A stretch of DNA of 64,000 bases, taken from assembly GCF_014200015.1 (NCBI RefSeq), contig NZ_JACHOT010000001.1, positions 1,116,001 through 1,180,000 of the forward strand, read 5' to 3'. The translations under genes and the position numbers were made by a program. Source of the stretch: Aminobacter niigataensis. GTDB taxonomy: Bacteria; Pseudomonadota; Alphaproteobacteria; Rhizobiales; Rhizobiaceae. Below are positions 38,936-47,972 of the stretch, piece after piece; position 1 is the first letter of the stretch, and each line of letters begins with the position of its first letter. Under the pieces are notes generated by a model, which worked only from the letters and a program-made list of their open reading frames with translations, had not been told where the DNA came from and did no database searches.

Positions 38936-39781
38936 ATGAACGATACAAAAAAGCCCGGAACCCCCAAGGACAGCCACTACGCAAAGCTGCGCCGCACCTT
39001 TCGCGACCAGAAAAGCGGCGCGCCTGAATTTCGGCCCAAGCGCCATGTGCCACCGGGCGAGAACGCTGCCGACGGCCTGGTGCGGCTTTACGGCCTGCAC
39101 ACCGTGCGCGCAGCGCTCGACAATCCGCGCCGCAAGATCAGGCGCATGCTGATCACCCGCAATGCCGCCGAAAGGCTGGAGATTGCCGACCTTGGTGCCC
39201 TGCCCTTCGCCACCGAGCTGGTCGAGCCGAAGGAGATCGACAAGGTCACGGGCACGGACGCCGTTCACCAGGGCGTGCTGATCGAGGCTGAACCGCTGAA
39301 ATCCAAGGCGCTGTCGGCGCTGGGCGATTCGCCGCTGATTCTGGTGCTCGACCAGGTTACCGACCCGCACAATGTCGGCGCCATCATGCGTTCGGCAGTG
39401 GCTTTCGGCGCAGGTGCGCTGATCACCACGCAGCGCCACAGCCCGCACGAAAGCGGCGTGCTCGCCAAATCGGCGTCTGGCGCGCTCGAACACATCGACC
39501 TGATCGAAGTGCGCAACCTGTCCGAAGCACTCGGCGAACTGCATGAGGCCGGCTTCCAGACCATCGGGCTCGATTCGGAAGGCCCGGCGGAGCTCGAAAA
39601 GAGTTTTTCCGGAGACAAGCTGGCGCTGGTACTCGGCGCCGAAGGCAAGGGACTGCGCCAGAAGACACGTGAGACGGTCACGGCACTGGCGCGTCTCGAC
39701 ATGCCGGGTGCAATCCATTCGCTCAATGTGTCGAATGCCGCGGCCGTGTCGCTCTACGCGGCGCGGAAATTCCTCGGCTGA
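38936..39781 (+). CDS. rlmB: SpoU-family 23S rRNA (Gm2251)-methyltransferase-like protein
   Basis: 281 residues. An N-terminal basic tail precedes a substrate-binding domain (LVRLYGLHTVRAALDNPRRK) and a SPOUT methyltransferase domain with the three SpoU motifs: DPHNVGAIMRSA, LVLGAEGKGLR and IHSLNVSNAAAVSLY. RlmB 2'-O-methylates G2251 in the P loop of 23S rRNA. The family could also include TrmH-like tRNA enzymes, but the N-terminal domain and length favour RlmB. First gene of the plus-strand region, divergent from the tRNA-Tyr cluster. Confidence 0.9.
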   Translation: MNDTKKPGTPKDSHYAKLRRTFRDQKSGAPEFRPKRHVPPGENAADGLVRLYGLHTVRAALDNPRRKIRRMLITRNAAERLEIADLGALPFATELVEPKEIDKVTGTDAVHQGVLIEAEPLKSKALSALGDSPLILVLDQVTDPHNVGAIMRSAVAFGAGALITTQRHSPHESGVLAKSASGALEHIDLIEVRNLSEALGELHEAGFQTIGLDSEGPAELEKSFSGDKLALVLGAEGKGLRQKTRETVTALARLDMPGAIHSLNVSNAAAVSLYAARKFLG

Positions 39782-39786
39782 CACCT

Positions 39787-39810
39787 CTGGCTGGCCTGCA
39801 AGCCAGCCAG
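39787..39810. terminator. Hairpin after rlmB
   Basis: Perfect 9-bp stem CTGGCTGGC/GCCAGCCAG with a 6-nt loop, 5 bp after the rlmB stop. It lacks a T-tract, so termination would be weak or factor-assisted. Confidence 0.45.
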
Positions 39811-39897
39811 TGCGGCAGCGCAGCGAATTCAACGCCGACGCCCCTTGACCTTCCACCTGGCGGAGGCCGTAGCCTCTGGGCACAACGGAGTCTTGTC

Positions 39898-40764
39898 ATG
39901 CGTCGCCTCGGATTTTTCACCCTCTTGTCAGCCGGTATCGCGCTCGGCGCTGTCTCCCCTGCAATCGCCCAGGGAATCACTGTGGCCGAACTCGCCGGCA
40001 AGACGCATATCCACGGACTGGCCTTCGACCGTGCCGATCCTTCCACCGTGCTGGTCGCCACCCACCACGGGCTGATGAAGACTGCACCGAACGGCACGGT
40101 GACGCCGGTTTCGGACAGCCGCGACGACTTCATGGGTTTTGTGCCGCACCCGACCGATGCCACCATCATGTTCGCCAGCGGCCACCCGCAAGGCGGTGGC
40201 AATCTCGGTTTCATCAAGTCGACGGATTCAGGAAAGAGCTGGCAGCAGATCGCACCCGGCGTCGACGGTCCGGTCGACTTCCACCAGCTTGCGGCGAGCC
40301 CCGGCAATCCCGACGTGCTCTATGGCTCGTATGGGTCAATCCAGACCAGCCGCGACGGCGGCAAGACCTGGGCGATTGCAGGCGACGCACCAGCCAAGCT
40401 GATCGACCTGGCGGTCTCGTCGGCAAGCCCCGATACGGTCTATGCCGCGACCGAAGAAGGACTAAAGGTGAGCCGCGACGCCGCCCGAAGCTGGCAGACC
40501 ATTCTCTCCGGCGTTCCGGTGACCACGGTGGAATTGACCGCCGACGGCTCGATCTACGCCTTCGTGCCCGGGCGCGGGCTGATGCGGGCCACCGAGACGG
40601 CGCCGGACTTCGCGGTGCTGGGCGAAGGGCCAGATCCGGCAGGCTACATACTGCACCTGGCGGTCGACCCGCAGACGCCTGCGCGCATGGTCGCCGTGAC
40701 CGGTACAAGCGCCATCGTCGTTTCCAGCGATGCCGGTGCGAAGTGGGCCGTGCTCGGCAATTGA
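39898..40764 (+). CDS. Secreted Asp-box/BNR-repeat protein (F510_1955 glycosylhydrolase-like)
   Basis: 288 residues with a Sec signal peptide (LLSAGIALGAVSPAIAQ). The mature part looks like a beta-propeller: four Asp-box-like turns, STDSGKSW, SRDGGKTW, SRDAARSW and SSDAGAKW, occur at regular spacing. Similar proteins are annotated as F510_1955-family glycosylhydrolases or sialidase-like/photosystem-assembly-like repeat proteins. No catalytic residues can be assigned, so an enzymatic role is uncertain. Follows rlmB by 116 bp. Confidence 0.75.
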   Translation: MRRLGFFTLLSAGIALGAVSPAIAQGITVAELAGKTHIHGLAFDRADPSTVLVATHHGLMKTAPNGTVTPVSDSRDDFMGFVPHPTDATIMFASGHPQGGGNLGFIKSTDSGKSWQQIAPGVDGPVDFHQLAASPGNPDVLYGSYGSIQTSRDGGKTWAIAGDAPAKLIDLAVSSASPDTVYAATEEGLKVSRDAARSWQTILSGVPVTTVELTADGSIYAFVPGRGLMRATETAPDFAVLGEGPDPAGYILHLAVDPQTPARMVAVTGTSAIVVSSDAGAKWAVLGN

Positions 40765-40880
40765 GTCCCACCGAGGCCAGAAAAACGCTGAACGGGCCCG
40801 CTGCGATGCCGCAGGGACCCGTCCATCGACAGTGATGAGAAAGCTGCGGCGTTGGGAACTTCCGCCGCGCCCTTCCCTGC

Positions 40881-41798
40881 CTATGCCGCCTTGCCCTTTG
40901 CATCGGCCACGTCGGCGCCGATCTCGAAATTGGCCATGCGCTCCAGTGCGCGCACCAGCGCCGAGTGATCCTCCTTCGCCCCGCCATTGGCAGCGCAGGA
41001 GTTGAACAGTTCCTGCGTCATCGAGGTGTTGGGCAAAGACACGCCAAGCGCCTTGGCGCCCTGCAGCGCGAGATTGAGGTCCTTCTGGTGCAGCTCGATG
41101 CGGAAGCCAGGCGCGAAGGTGCGCTTGTACATCCGCTCGCCATGCACCTCGAGGATGCGCGAAGCCGCAAGGCCACCCATCAGCGCCTGACGGACCTTGG
41201 CTGGGTCGGCGCCGGCCTTGGAGGCGAACAGCAATGCCTCGGCGACCGCCTCGATGGTCAGCGCAACGACGATCTGGTTAGCAACCTTGGTCGTCTGGCC
41301 GACGCCGTTGGTTCCGACGAGGGTGATGTTCTTGCCCATCTTCTCGAACACCGGGCGAGCACGCTCGAAGGGTTTCTCCTCGCCGCCGACCATGATGGTC
41401 AGCGACGCGGCCTTGGCGCCGACCTCGCCGCCGGAAACCGGCGCATCGAGATAGTCGCAGCCGAGTTCATTGATCTTCCTGGCAAACTCCTTGGTCTCGA
41501 TCGGCGAGATCGAGCTCATGTCAATCACGAGCTTTCCCTTGGAAAGTCCTGATGCAACACTATTTTCTCCAAACAGCACATCGGCGACCTGTGGCGTATC
41601 GGGCACCATCAGGATGATGACATCGGCAGCCTTGGCCAGGGCCTGATACCCGGAGACCGACTTCAGCCCCTTGCCAACCAGTTCGGCTGGCAGGGCGCCT
41701 CGATGGTCGCTGGCAACCACCTCAAAACCCGCGTCCAGCAGGTGACCCGCCATCGGCGCGCCCATGATGCCCAGCCCAACAAATCCGATCTTTTCCAT
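40881..41798 (-). CDS. glxR: Tartronate semialdehyde reductase (2-hydroxy-3-oxopropionate reductase)
   Basis: Reduces tartronate semialdehyde to D-glycerate with NAD(P)H. 305 residues from the ATG at 41798, which has AAGGA 8 nt upstream; the ATG at 41804 is too close to it. Beta-hydroxyacid dehydrogenase family: Rossmann motif GFVGLGIMGAPMAGHLLDAG, substrate motif DAPVSGGEVGAKAASLTIMV and the catalytic Lys region TTKVANQIVV. Third gene of gcl-hyi-glxR, 36 bp after hyi. Context makes this substrate much more likely than 3-hydroxyisobutyrate. Confidence 0.92.
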   Translation of the reverse strand: MEKIGFVGLGIMGAPMAGHLLDAGFEVVASDHRGALPAELVGKGLKSVSGYQALAKAADVIILMVPDTPQVADVLFGENSVASGLSKGKLVIDMSSISPIETKEFARKINELGCDYLDAPVSGGEVGAKAASLTIMVGGEEKPFERARPVFEKMGKNITLVGTNGVGQTTKVANQIVVALTIEAVAEALLFASKAGADPAKVRQALMGGLAASRILEVHGERMYKRTFAPGFRIELHQKDLNLALQGAKALGVSLPNTSMTQELFNSCAANGGAKEDHSALVRALERMANFEIGADVADAKGKAA

Positions 41799-41834
41799 TT
41801 CCATATTCCTTCAATTCCGGTGGCAGGCGCGCTG

Positions 41835-42632
41835 TCAGGCTGCGGCGCTGCCCTTGTTGGCAAAGCCCTCGAACCAGCCCAGGCCTTCGACCGTTCCGGC
41901 CTTCGGCTTGTATTCGGCCCCGACCCAGCCGGCGTAGCCGATGCGGTCGAGGTGTTCGTAGAGGAACGGGTAGTTGATCTCGCCCGTTCCCGGCTCGTGA
42001 CGTCCGGGATTGTCGGCGAGTTGCACGTGCGCGATGCGGCCGAGATTGGCCTCGATGGTGCGGGCGAGATCGCCCTCCATGATCTGCATGTGGTAGATGT
42101 CATACTGCAGATAGAGGTTGTCGGAACCGACCCGGTCGATGATACCAAGCGCCTGACTGGTGTTGGTCAGGAAGAAGCCCGGGATGTCCCTGGTGTTGAT
42201 CGGCTCGATCAGCAGCCGGATACCCGCCGCCTTCAGTTTCTCCGCCGCAAAGGCGAGATTCTCGACGAAGACATTTTCCAGCACGTCACGGGCGTTTCCA
42301 GCAGGCGCGATGCCGGCCAGGCAATTCACCTGTTCGCAGCCGAGCGCATGGGCATAGGTGATCGCCTTGGCCACACCCTGGCGGAATTCGTGGATGCGGT
42401 CGGGCAACACGGCGATGCCGCGCTCGCCGGCCGCCCAGTCACCCGGCGGCAGGTTGAACAGCGCCTGGGTGAGGCCGTTCTTCTTGAGGCGCGCCGCCAC
42501 GACGTCGGGAGCGTGATCGTAGGGCGCGATATATTCCACGGCCTGGAAGCCGGCACGTGCCGCGGCATCGAAACGATCGAGAAAGTCATGCTCGCCAAAG
42601 AGCATCGAAAGGTTGGCTGAAAACTTAGGCAT
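41835..42632 (-). CDS. hyi: Hydroxypyruvate isomerase
   Basis: Interconverts hydroxypyruvate and tartronate semialdehyde. 265 residues, xylose-isomerase-like TIM barrel. N-terminus MPKFSANLSMLFGEHDFLDR. The metal-binding Glu region is LIEPINTRDIPGFFL, and later HVQLADNPGRHEPGTGEINY. A GAGGGA ribosome binding site lies 6-8 nt before the ATG. Second gene of the glyoxylate operon, 18 bp after gcl. Confidence 0.93.
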   Translation of the reverse strand: MPKFSANLSMLFGEHDFLDRFDAAARAGFQAVEYIAPYDHAPDVVAARLKKNGLTQALFNLPPGDWAAGERGIAVLPDRIHEFRQGVAKAITYAHALGCEQVNCLAGIAPAGNARDVLENVFVENLAFAAEKLKAAGIRLLIEPINTRDIPGFFLTNTSQALGIIDRVGSDNLYLQYDIYHMQIMEGDLARTIEANLGRIAHVQLADNPGRHEPGTGEINYPFLYEHLDRIGYAGWVGAEYKPKAGTVEGLGWFEGFANKGSAAA

Positions 42633-42650
42633 TGGTCTTCCCTCGGATGA

Positions 42651-44432
42651 TCAGTCGAGCAGCATGATCGCGGTCGGCGCGTCTTCGTTGCTCTCGGCAA
42701 GCTCTTCGAACTCGACGATGTTGTCGATCTCGACGCCCATGGAGATGTTGGTGACGCGTTCGAGAATGAACTCGAGGACGACGGGCACCTGGTGTTCCTT
42801 CATCAACTGCCTGGCCTGCTTGAAGGCCGAGGCAAATTCTTCCGGCTTGCGAACCCGGACAGCCTTGCAGCCCATGGCTTCGGCAACTGCGACGTGATCG
42901 ACACCATAACCTGCTTCGGGATCGCCTGAACGGTTGATGTTTTCGAACGCCAGGCTGACTTCGAAATCCATCGTGAAGCCGCGCTGCGCCTGGCGGATGA
43001 GGCCGAGATAGGCGTTGTTCACGACGACATGGATGTAGGGCAGCTTGTGCTGGGCGCCGACCGCCAGTTCCTCGATCATGAACTGGAAGTCATAGTCGCC
43101 CGAAAGTGCCACGATATCACGATCCGGATCGGCGGCGCGAACGCCGAGGGCTGCCGGCAATGTCCAGCCGAGCGGCCCGGCCTGGCCGCAGTTGATCCAG
43201 TTGCGCGGCTTGTAGACGTGCAGGAACTGTGCGCCGGCAATCTGCGACAGGCCGATGGTGGTGACATAGGTGGTGTCGCGGCCGAACGCCTTGTTCATTT
43301 CCTCGTAGACGCGCTGCGGCTTGAGCGGCACCTGCTCGAAATGGGTCTTGCGCTTCATCGTCTTCTTGCGGTCCTGGCACTCCCTGGCCCAGCCGGACCA
43401 GTCACGCAGCTTGCCCGCCGTCTTCCATTCGGTGGCGACATCGAGAAGCATCTTCAGGGCAGCGCCGGCATCCGAGGTGACGCCCAGGTCGGGCGCAAAG
43501 ACACGGCCGATCTGGGTCGGCTCGATGTCGATATGAATGAACTTGCGGCCGGCCGTGTACTTGTCGACCGAACCGGTATGGCGGTTGGCCCAGCGGTTGC
43601 CGATGCCGAGAATGAAATCGGATGCGAGCATCGTCGCGTTGCCGTAGCGGTGCGAGGTCTGCAGGCCGCACATACCGGCCATCAGGCGGTGGTCGTCGGG
43701 GATCGCGCCCCAGCCCATCAGAGTGGGCACGACGGGAATACCCGATATCTCGGCGAACTCGATCAGCAGGTCCGATGCGTCGGCGTTGATGATGCCGCCG
43801 CCGGCGACGATCAGCGGCTTCTCCGCCTCGTTGAGCATCGATAGCGCCTTCTCGGCCTGAGCGCGCGTCATCGCCGGCTTGTGGACCGCGAGCGGCTCGT
43901 AGGCGTCGATGTCGAATTCGATTTCGGCCAGCTGAACGTCGACCGGCAGATCGACAAGGACCGGCCCGGGCCGACCGCTGCGCATCAGGTGGAATGCCTT
44001 CTGCAGCGTCATCGGAACCAGATACGGCTCCATGACGGTGACGGCCCACTTGGTGACCGGGCCCGCGATCGCGGCGATATCGACGGCCTGGAAATCCTCC
44101 TTGGTGAGGCGGGCGCGCGGCGCCTGGCCGGTGATGCAGAGGATCGGGATCGAGTCGGCGGATGCCGAATAGAGACCGGTGATCATGTCGGTGCCGGCCG
44201 GCCCCGAAGTGCCGATGCAGAGGCCGATATTGCCGGCCTTGGTGCGGGTGTAGCCCTCCGCCATGTGCGAAGCGCCTTCGACGTGTCGGGCAAGCACGTG
44301 GCGGATCGAACCGCGCGCCTTCAGGGCCGAATAGAGCGGATTGATGGCGGCACCCGGCACGCCGAAGGCACAAGAGATGCCTTCCTTCTCGAGAACGAGG
44401 ACCGCTGCATCGACAGCGCGCATCCTGGCCAT
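42651..44432 (-). CDS. gcl: Glyoxylate carboligase (tartronate-semialdehyde synthase)
   Basis: Condenses two glyoxylate to tartronate semialdehyde plus CO2, using ThDP, FAD and Mg. 593 residues from [18 protein letters not shown] (44432), preceded by GGAGGT at 6 nt; the in-frame codon at 44507 lacks such a site. The residue that is normally the ThDP-activating Glu is Val51 ([13 protein letters not shown]), the hallmark of Gcl within the family. The FAD-binding middle domain and the ThDP region [10 protein letters not shown] with [12 protein letters not shown] are intact. Divergent from an IclR regulator; leads gcl-hyi-glxR. Confidence 0.97.
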   Translation of the reverse strand: MARMRAVDAAVLVLEKEGISCAFGVPGAAINPLYSALKARGSIRHVLARHVEGASHMAEGYTRTKAGNIGLCIGTSGPAGTDMITGLYSASADSIPILCITGQAPRARLTKEDFQAVDIAAIAGPVTKWAVTVMEPYLVPMTLQKAFHLMRSGRPGPVLVDLPVDVQLAEIEFDIDAYEPLAVHKPAMTRAQAEKALSMLNEAEKPLIVAGGGIINADASDLLIEFAEISGIPVVPTLMGWGAIPDDHRLMAGMCGLQTSHRYGNATMLASDFILGIGNRWANRHTGSVDKYTAGRKFIHIDIEPTQIGRVFAPDLGVTSDAGAALKMLLDVATEWKTAGKLRDWSGWARECQDRKKTMKRKTHFEQVPLKPQRVYEEMNKAFGRDTTYVTTIGLSQIAGAQFLHVYKPRNWINCGQAGPLGWTLPAALGVRAADPDRDIVALSGDYDFQFMIEELAVGAQHKLPYIHVVVNNAYLGLIRQAQRGFTMDFEVSLAFENINRSGDPEAGYGVDHVAVAEAMGCKAVRVRKPEEFASAFKQARQLMKEHQVPVVLEFILERVTNISMGVEIDNIVEFEELAESNEDAPTAIMLLD

Positions 44433-44630
44433 GGTCTTACCTCCAACGATCGAAACTGATTGTTGGCTGATCGTGTCACCGCAGTTCGTATTTTGCAATT
44501 TTTTCAAAATATTTTTTCATTTCTAGTTGACGGTGCTTACTATCTGATTTTGCGTTGGTTTTCATTTTTCGTTGCAATGCCCGCCATCTTGGATGAAAAA
44601 GTTTTTTAAAGACATCGCGGAGCAAACGTC
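44433..44630. promoter_or_regulatory. gcl-iclR divergent control region
   Basis: 198 bp and strikingly AT-rich against the surrounding GC-rich genes. It contains two direct copies of ATTTTTTCA (44498-44506 and 44511-44519, 13-bp period). Overlapping the first is an imperfect palindrome TTGCAATTTTTTCAA (44493-44507) with TTG/CAA ends. These are candidate sites for the divergent IclR-family protein. No confident -35/-10 pair could be assigned for either gene. Confidence 0.5.
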
Positions 44631-45467
44631 ATGGCAACGATGGAAAAACGGCAACGCGGACGGCCTCGGGCCTTCCAGCCCGCGCCAGACGCGGGTTCCG
44701 TGCAGTCGCTCGATCGGGCACTGCGCATCCTGGCGATCGTCGCGCACAGCGACGGGCTGTCGCTGAGCGAAATCTCCGCCGCATCCGAGCTTGCCGCGGC
44801 GACCGCCTACCGCATGCTGACGACGCTGCAGAACCACGGCATGGTCGAGTTCGACAGCGACGGCCAGCTGTGGTCAATCGGGGTCGAGACCTATCGCATG
44901 GGAGCTGCCTTCCTGCGCCGGCGCAAGCTCGTCGACCGTGCCCGCACCGTCATGCAGGAACTGATGGAGAAAACCGGCGAAACGGCCAACCTGGGTGTCG
45001 CCGAAGACGATTGTGTCGTCTTCGTCAGCCAGGTCGAGACGCACCAGGCGATCCGTGCCTTCTTCCGGCCAGGAACCCGCAGCCCGTTCCATGCATCGGG
45101 CATCGGCAAGGCGGTTCTTGCCCATCTCGACCGCGACCGCGTCAACGCCATCGTGCGCAAGGCCGGCCTCGACGCCTATACCGAAAGGACGCTCTCGGAG
45201 CCGGCATCGCTTGCCCGCGATCTCGAACAGATCCGCGCGCGCGGCTGGTCGGTTGACGATGAGGAGCGTTACCCCGGCATGCGCTGCATCGCAGCGGCTG
45301 TGTTCAACGAGTTCGGCGAACCCATTGGCGGCGTTTCGGTTTCGGGGCCGACTGTGCGCGTGACACCGGAACGGCTCGGCGAGATCGGCCCGATCGTCCG
45401 TGACGCGGCGGCAGAGCTGACCCGGATGATCGGGGGATCGCCCGACGGCACCGTGCCGGGCCTCTGA
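44631..45467 (+). CDS. IclR-family transcriptional regulator of the glyoxylate operon
   Basis: 278 residues. A basic N-terminal tail (KRQRGRPRAF) is followed by a winged helix (about 23-85; LSLSEISAASELAAATAYRM) and the IclR effector domain (about 95-265; SPFHASGIGKAVLAHL and MRCIAAAVFNEFGEPIGGVSV). GGAG lies 8 nt before the ATG. It is transcribed away from gcl across an AT-rich 198-bp spacer. Relatives such as AllR and BhcR sense glyoxylate, so glyoxylate is the likely ligand (inference from family and context). Confidence 0.92.
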   Translation: MATMEKRQRGRPRAFQPAPDAGSVQSLDRALRILAIVAHSDGLSLSEISAASELAAATAYRMLTTLQNHGMVEFDSDGQLWSIGVETYRMGAAFLRRRKLVDRARTVMQELMEKTGETANLGVAEDDCVVFVSQVETHQAIRAFFRPGTRSPFHASGIGKAVLAHLDRDRVNAIVRKAGLDAYTERTLSEPASLARDLEQIRARGWSVDDEERYPGMRCIAAAVFNEFGEPIGGVSVSGPTVRVTPERLGEIGPIVRDAAAELTRMIGGSPDGTVPGL

Positions 45468-45471
45468 AAGC

Positions 45472-45507
45472 GCAATCGGGAGAAAGGTTGCCCCTTCTCC
45501 CGATTGC
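45472..45507. terminator. 13-bp perfect hairpin between convergent genes
   Basis: GCAATCGGGAGAA and TTCTCCCGATTGC form a perfect 13-bp stem with a 10-nt loop, filling most of the gap between the iclR-type gene and the BA14K gene. It has no T-tract. Placed to act in both directions. Confidence 0.55.
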
Positions 45508-45520
45508 AGGGTCGTTCCGG

Positions 45521-45844
45521 CTACAGGCGGCAATAGCGCAGCCGGCCATCGTAGCCGACATAGGTGTCGGTACGCGGATCGTAGCTGCGATAGCGGGCCA
45601 GGCAGCGCTGGACATGGCTGCCATAAGGATCCACCGGATAATAGGCGTCATAATAAGGCGCCGGAGCCGGACGGTGGCCGCCGGCGATGATGGCGCCGGC
45701 AATGAAGCCGCCTGCGCCGGCGAGTGCAGCGGCCTCGGCCCGGGTCAAACCGCCCGCGGAAGACTGCTGGACGGTGCCGGCGAGGCCGGTTGCGACGACG
45801 GCAGCAGCGATAAGACCCGAAATCATCTTGCTCTTGAACGACAT
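45521..45844 (-). CDS. BA14K-family secreted protein
   Basis: 107 residues from MSFKSKMISGLIAAAVVATG (45844), a signal peptide or membrane anchor; the codon at 45889 would precede it with unrelated residues. A Gly/Ala-rich segment (about 38-58) follows, and the C-terminus carries the BA14K motif: CLARYRSYDPRTDTYVGYDG then RLRYCRL. The family is named for a Brucella abortus 14-kDa immunoreactive protein with lectin-like activity and is abundant in Rhizobiales. The specific role is unknown. Confidence 0.85.
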   Translation of the reverse strand: MSFKSKMISGLIAAAVVATGLAGTVQQSSAGGLTRAEAAALAGAGGFIAGAIIAGGHRPAPAPYYDAYYPVDPYGSHVQRCLARYRSYDPRTDTYVGYDGRLRYCRL

Positions 45845-46056
45845 GGTGCTCTCCTTCGGTTGATCTGGGAGGCGTTCCATCCGCCTCATGCCAGTCAGTG
45901 GCGGCGGGCGGGCAAAAGGTTCACGCAGCTGAGAGATTTTTTCTGCAGGGGTTCCGCGCGGATCGATGCGCGGTGGGCCAAGGTCATGTGCTTGACAGCC
46001 GGGCGGCGGCGGACGAAGTCAGAAGCTCAATGCAATGAACATTGCCGGGAAAGACC

Positions 46057-46551
46057 ATGAGCCTGCACTCAGTCAAAGCCTTCTTCGCCGAGCGTGCCCC
46101 CGACATCGAGGTCATCGTGACGCCGACCAGTTCGGCGACGGTGACCTTGGCAGCCGAAGCGCACGGGGTCGAACCCGCGCAGATCGCCAAGACGATCTGC
46201 CTGCGCGTCGGCGATCGCGCGCTGCTGGTCGTCGCCCGGGGTGACGCGCGCATCGACAATCGCAAGTCCCGCGATGCATTCGGCGGCAAGCCGCGCATGC
46301 TCGATGCCGAACAGGTGGCCGAACTCACCGGTCACCCGGTGGGCGGCGTGTGCCCGTTCGGCCTGGCAACGCCCCTGCCCGTCTACTGCGACGTCTCGCT
46401 GCGCGCCTATGACGAAGTCGTGCCGGCCGCAGGGGCGACGAATGCGGCAGTGCGCATCGGCGTCGAACGCATGGCACAGCTTGTCGGCGCAGAATGGTGC
46501 GACATCTGCCAGGATGTCGTCGACAGGCAAGAAGCGGAAGCTGCTGAGTAG
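46057..46551 (+). CDS. YbaK/ProX-type aminoacyl-tRNA deacylase-like protein
   Basis: 164 residues from MSLHSVKAFFAERAPD (46057). YbaK-like editing fold: VEPAQIAKTICLRVGDRALL includes the conserved Lys, followed by GDARIDNRKSRDAFGGK and GHPVGGVCPFGLATPLPVY. Members hydrolyse mischarged aminoacyl-tRNAs in trans. The exact substrate subgroup cannot be assigned. Ends 5 bp before the tRNA-Thr gene on the opposite strand. Confidence 0.88.
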   Translation: MSLHSVKAFFAERAPDIEVIVTPTSSATVTLAAEAHGVEPAQIAKTICLRVGDRALLVVARGDARIDNRKSRDAFGGKPRMLDAEQVAELTGHPVGGVCPFGLATPLPVYCDVSLRAYDEVVPAAGATNAAVRIGVERMAQLVGAEWCDICQDVVDRQEAEAAE

Positions 46552-46556
46552 CTGGC

Positions 46557-46632
46557 TGGTGCCCCCGGCAGGAATCGAACCCGCGACCTTCGGTTTACAA
46601 AACCGCTGCTCTACCAGCTGAGCTACAAGGGC
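46557..46632 (-). tRNA. tRNA-Thr (TGT anticodon)
   Basis: 76 nt with encoded CCA. The acceptor GCCCTTG pairs with CGGGGGC through two G-T wobbles. D-stem GCTC/GAGC, anticodon loop TTTGTAA giving TGT, T-arm CGGGTTCGATTCCTG. Convergent with the YbaK-like gene. Confidence 0.95.
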
Positions 46633-46645
46633 ATTTCGCCCCGTT

Positions 46646-46673
46646 AGCATATTCTGTGCGCCAGTAAAGACAA
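46646..46673 (-). promoter_or_regulatory. Predicted promoter of tRNA-Thr
   Basis: Minus strand TTGTCT (46673-46668), 16-bp spacer, TATGCT (46651-46646). Initiation would fall about 7 nt before the mature tRNA. Confidence 0.55.
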
Positions 46674-46789
46674 TTTCGGTCGAGCTGCGACGCTTCCCCA
46701 AGGCGCATCGCGGCTAGCGCCCTAAAACTCGCACTCGAGCTTCCCTACATCTTGACCAAGGGCATCGGCCCTCGCGTCGGAGATGATGG

Positions 46790-46957
46790 ATGATCAGGTT
46801 TGTCATCGTGGCTGTGGCGATCGTGATCGCCTGGCTTTTGCTGCTCAGGATTTTCCGCCTGGCCAAGAAGGCGCAGGTCGACTGGACCGGCATCGCCGCG
46901 ATCGTCGGCTTCATCGCCCTTGCCTTTTACCTCCGCCACGTCACTGGCATGGGCTGA
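46790..46957 (+). CDS. Small two-segment membrane protein, 55 aa
   Basis: Translates as a 55-residue protein beginning [20 protein letters not shown] and ending [10 protein letters not shown]. Two hydrophobic stretches (about 3-19 and 36-47) flank a short basic loop ([12 protein letters not shown]), a helical-hairpin membrane protein. GGAG lies 7 nt before the ATG. It sits 101 bp upstream of NAD kinase on the same strand and may be co-transcribed. No function is assigned. Confidence 0.7.
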   Translation: MIRFVIVAVAIVIAWLLLLRIFRLAKKAQVDWTGIAAIVGFIALAFYLRHVTGMG

Positions 46958-47058
46958 ACCGGGGCCGAACTGGCTCCCCTCCCTTTGCTTCGCCAAGCCT
47001 GCATGCTAACCCGTTGCCGGCGGCCGGCATCGGCGTTCGGACCGCCTGCAGGGAGCAT

Positions 47059-47832
47059 ATGGACGCCAAGTCGCTGACATTTTCGTTCGCATCATCGGGC
47101 ACGCCCGAGGCGGACGCCGCCGCAAAGCGGCTTTCGCGGCGCTATGGCCAGATGCCTTTCGGTCAGGCCGACATCGTCGTGGCGCTGGGCGGCGACGGTT
47201 TCCTGCTGCAGACGCTGCGCGAGACGATGAGCACCGGCAAGCGCGTCTACGGCATGAACCGGGGCACAGTCGGGTTTCTGATGAACGAATACAGCGAGGA
47301 CGCCCTGCCCGGGCGCCTTGCCGCGGCCGTTGCCGAAACCATCCGTCCGCTCGAGATGGAAACCATCGACGACACAGGCGCCGCGACGCAAGCGCTGGCC
47401 ATCAACGAAGTGTCGCTGCTGCGGCAGTCCTACCAGGCCGCACGGCTGCGCATATCTGTCGACGGCAAGGTGCGGCTCGAGGACCTGATCTGCGACGGCG
47501 TGATGGTGGCGACACCCGCCGGTTCGACCGCCTACAATCTGTCGGCGCACGGCCCGATCCTGCCGCTCGACGCGCCGCTGCTGGCGCTCACGCCGGTCAG
47601 CCCGTTCCGGCCACGGCGCTGGCGCGGCGCGCTGTTGCCGAAGACCGCAGTCGTCCGCTTCGAAATACTGGAGGAACGGAAGCGCCCGGTAAACGCGGTT
47701 GCCGACCACACGGAAGTCAAATCCGTGGTCTCGGTCGAGGTCAAGGAATCGGCATCGCATACCGCGACCCTGCTGTTCGATGCCGGCCATTCCTGGAGCG
47801 AGCGCATCCTGGCCGAGCAGTTCAAATACTGA
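47059..47832 (+). CDS. nadK: NAD kinase
   Basis: Phosphorylates NAD to NADP using ATP or polyphosphate. 257 residues from [14 protein letters not shown] (47059), with GGGAG just upstream. The family motifs are all present: [11 protein letters not shown] (about 41-50), [12 protein letters not shown], and the NAD-binding [20 protein letters not shown]. Length matches the short alphaproteobacterial enzymes. Confidence 0.97.
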   Translation: MDAKSLTFSFASSGTPEADAAAKRLSRRYGQMPFGQADIVVALGGDGFLLQTLRETMSTGKRVYGMNRGTVGFLMNEYSEDALPGRLAAAVAETIRPLEMETIDDTGAATQALAINEVSLLRQSYQAARLRISVDGKVRLEDLICDGVMVATPAGSTAYNLSAHGPILPLDAPLLALTPVSPFRPRRWRGALLPKTAVVRFEILEERKRPVNAVADHTEVKSVVSVEVKESASHTATLLFDAGHSWSERILAEQFKY

Positions 47833-47890
47833 GCATTGGGCCACAGCCGGAAGTAAAGGGCTGCAAACGCGGGTTGCGTGCCAGTTTGAG

Positions 47891-47919
47891 TTGACAAATC
47901 GCACACTTACGCCTATCGC
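47891..47919 (+). promoter_or_regulatory. Candidate promoter of the DEAD-box helicase gene
   Basis: TTGACA (47891-47896), 17-bp spacer, TATCGC (47914-47919) in the gap after nadK. The -35 box is perfect and the -10 box moderate. Confidence 0.5.
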
Positions 47920-47972
47920 GTTGCGGCATATTGCAGGCGAGTTGCGCCTGTCGTGGCGAATGCGCCGCGCCC

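Noticed and set aside
45992-46020. Perfect TTGACA upstream of the YbaK-like gene.
   Set aside because: At 17-18 bp spacing the -10 position reads GAAGTC, a poor match, so no promoter is called.
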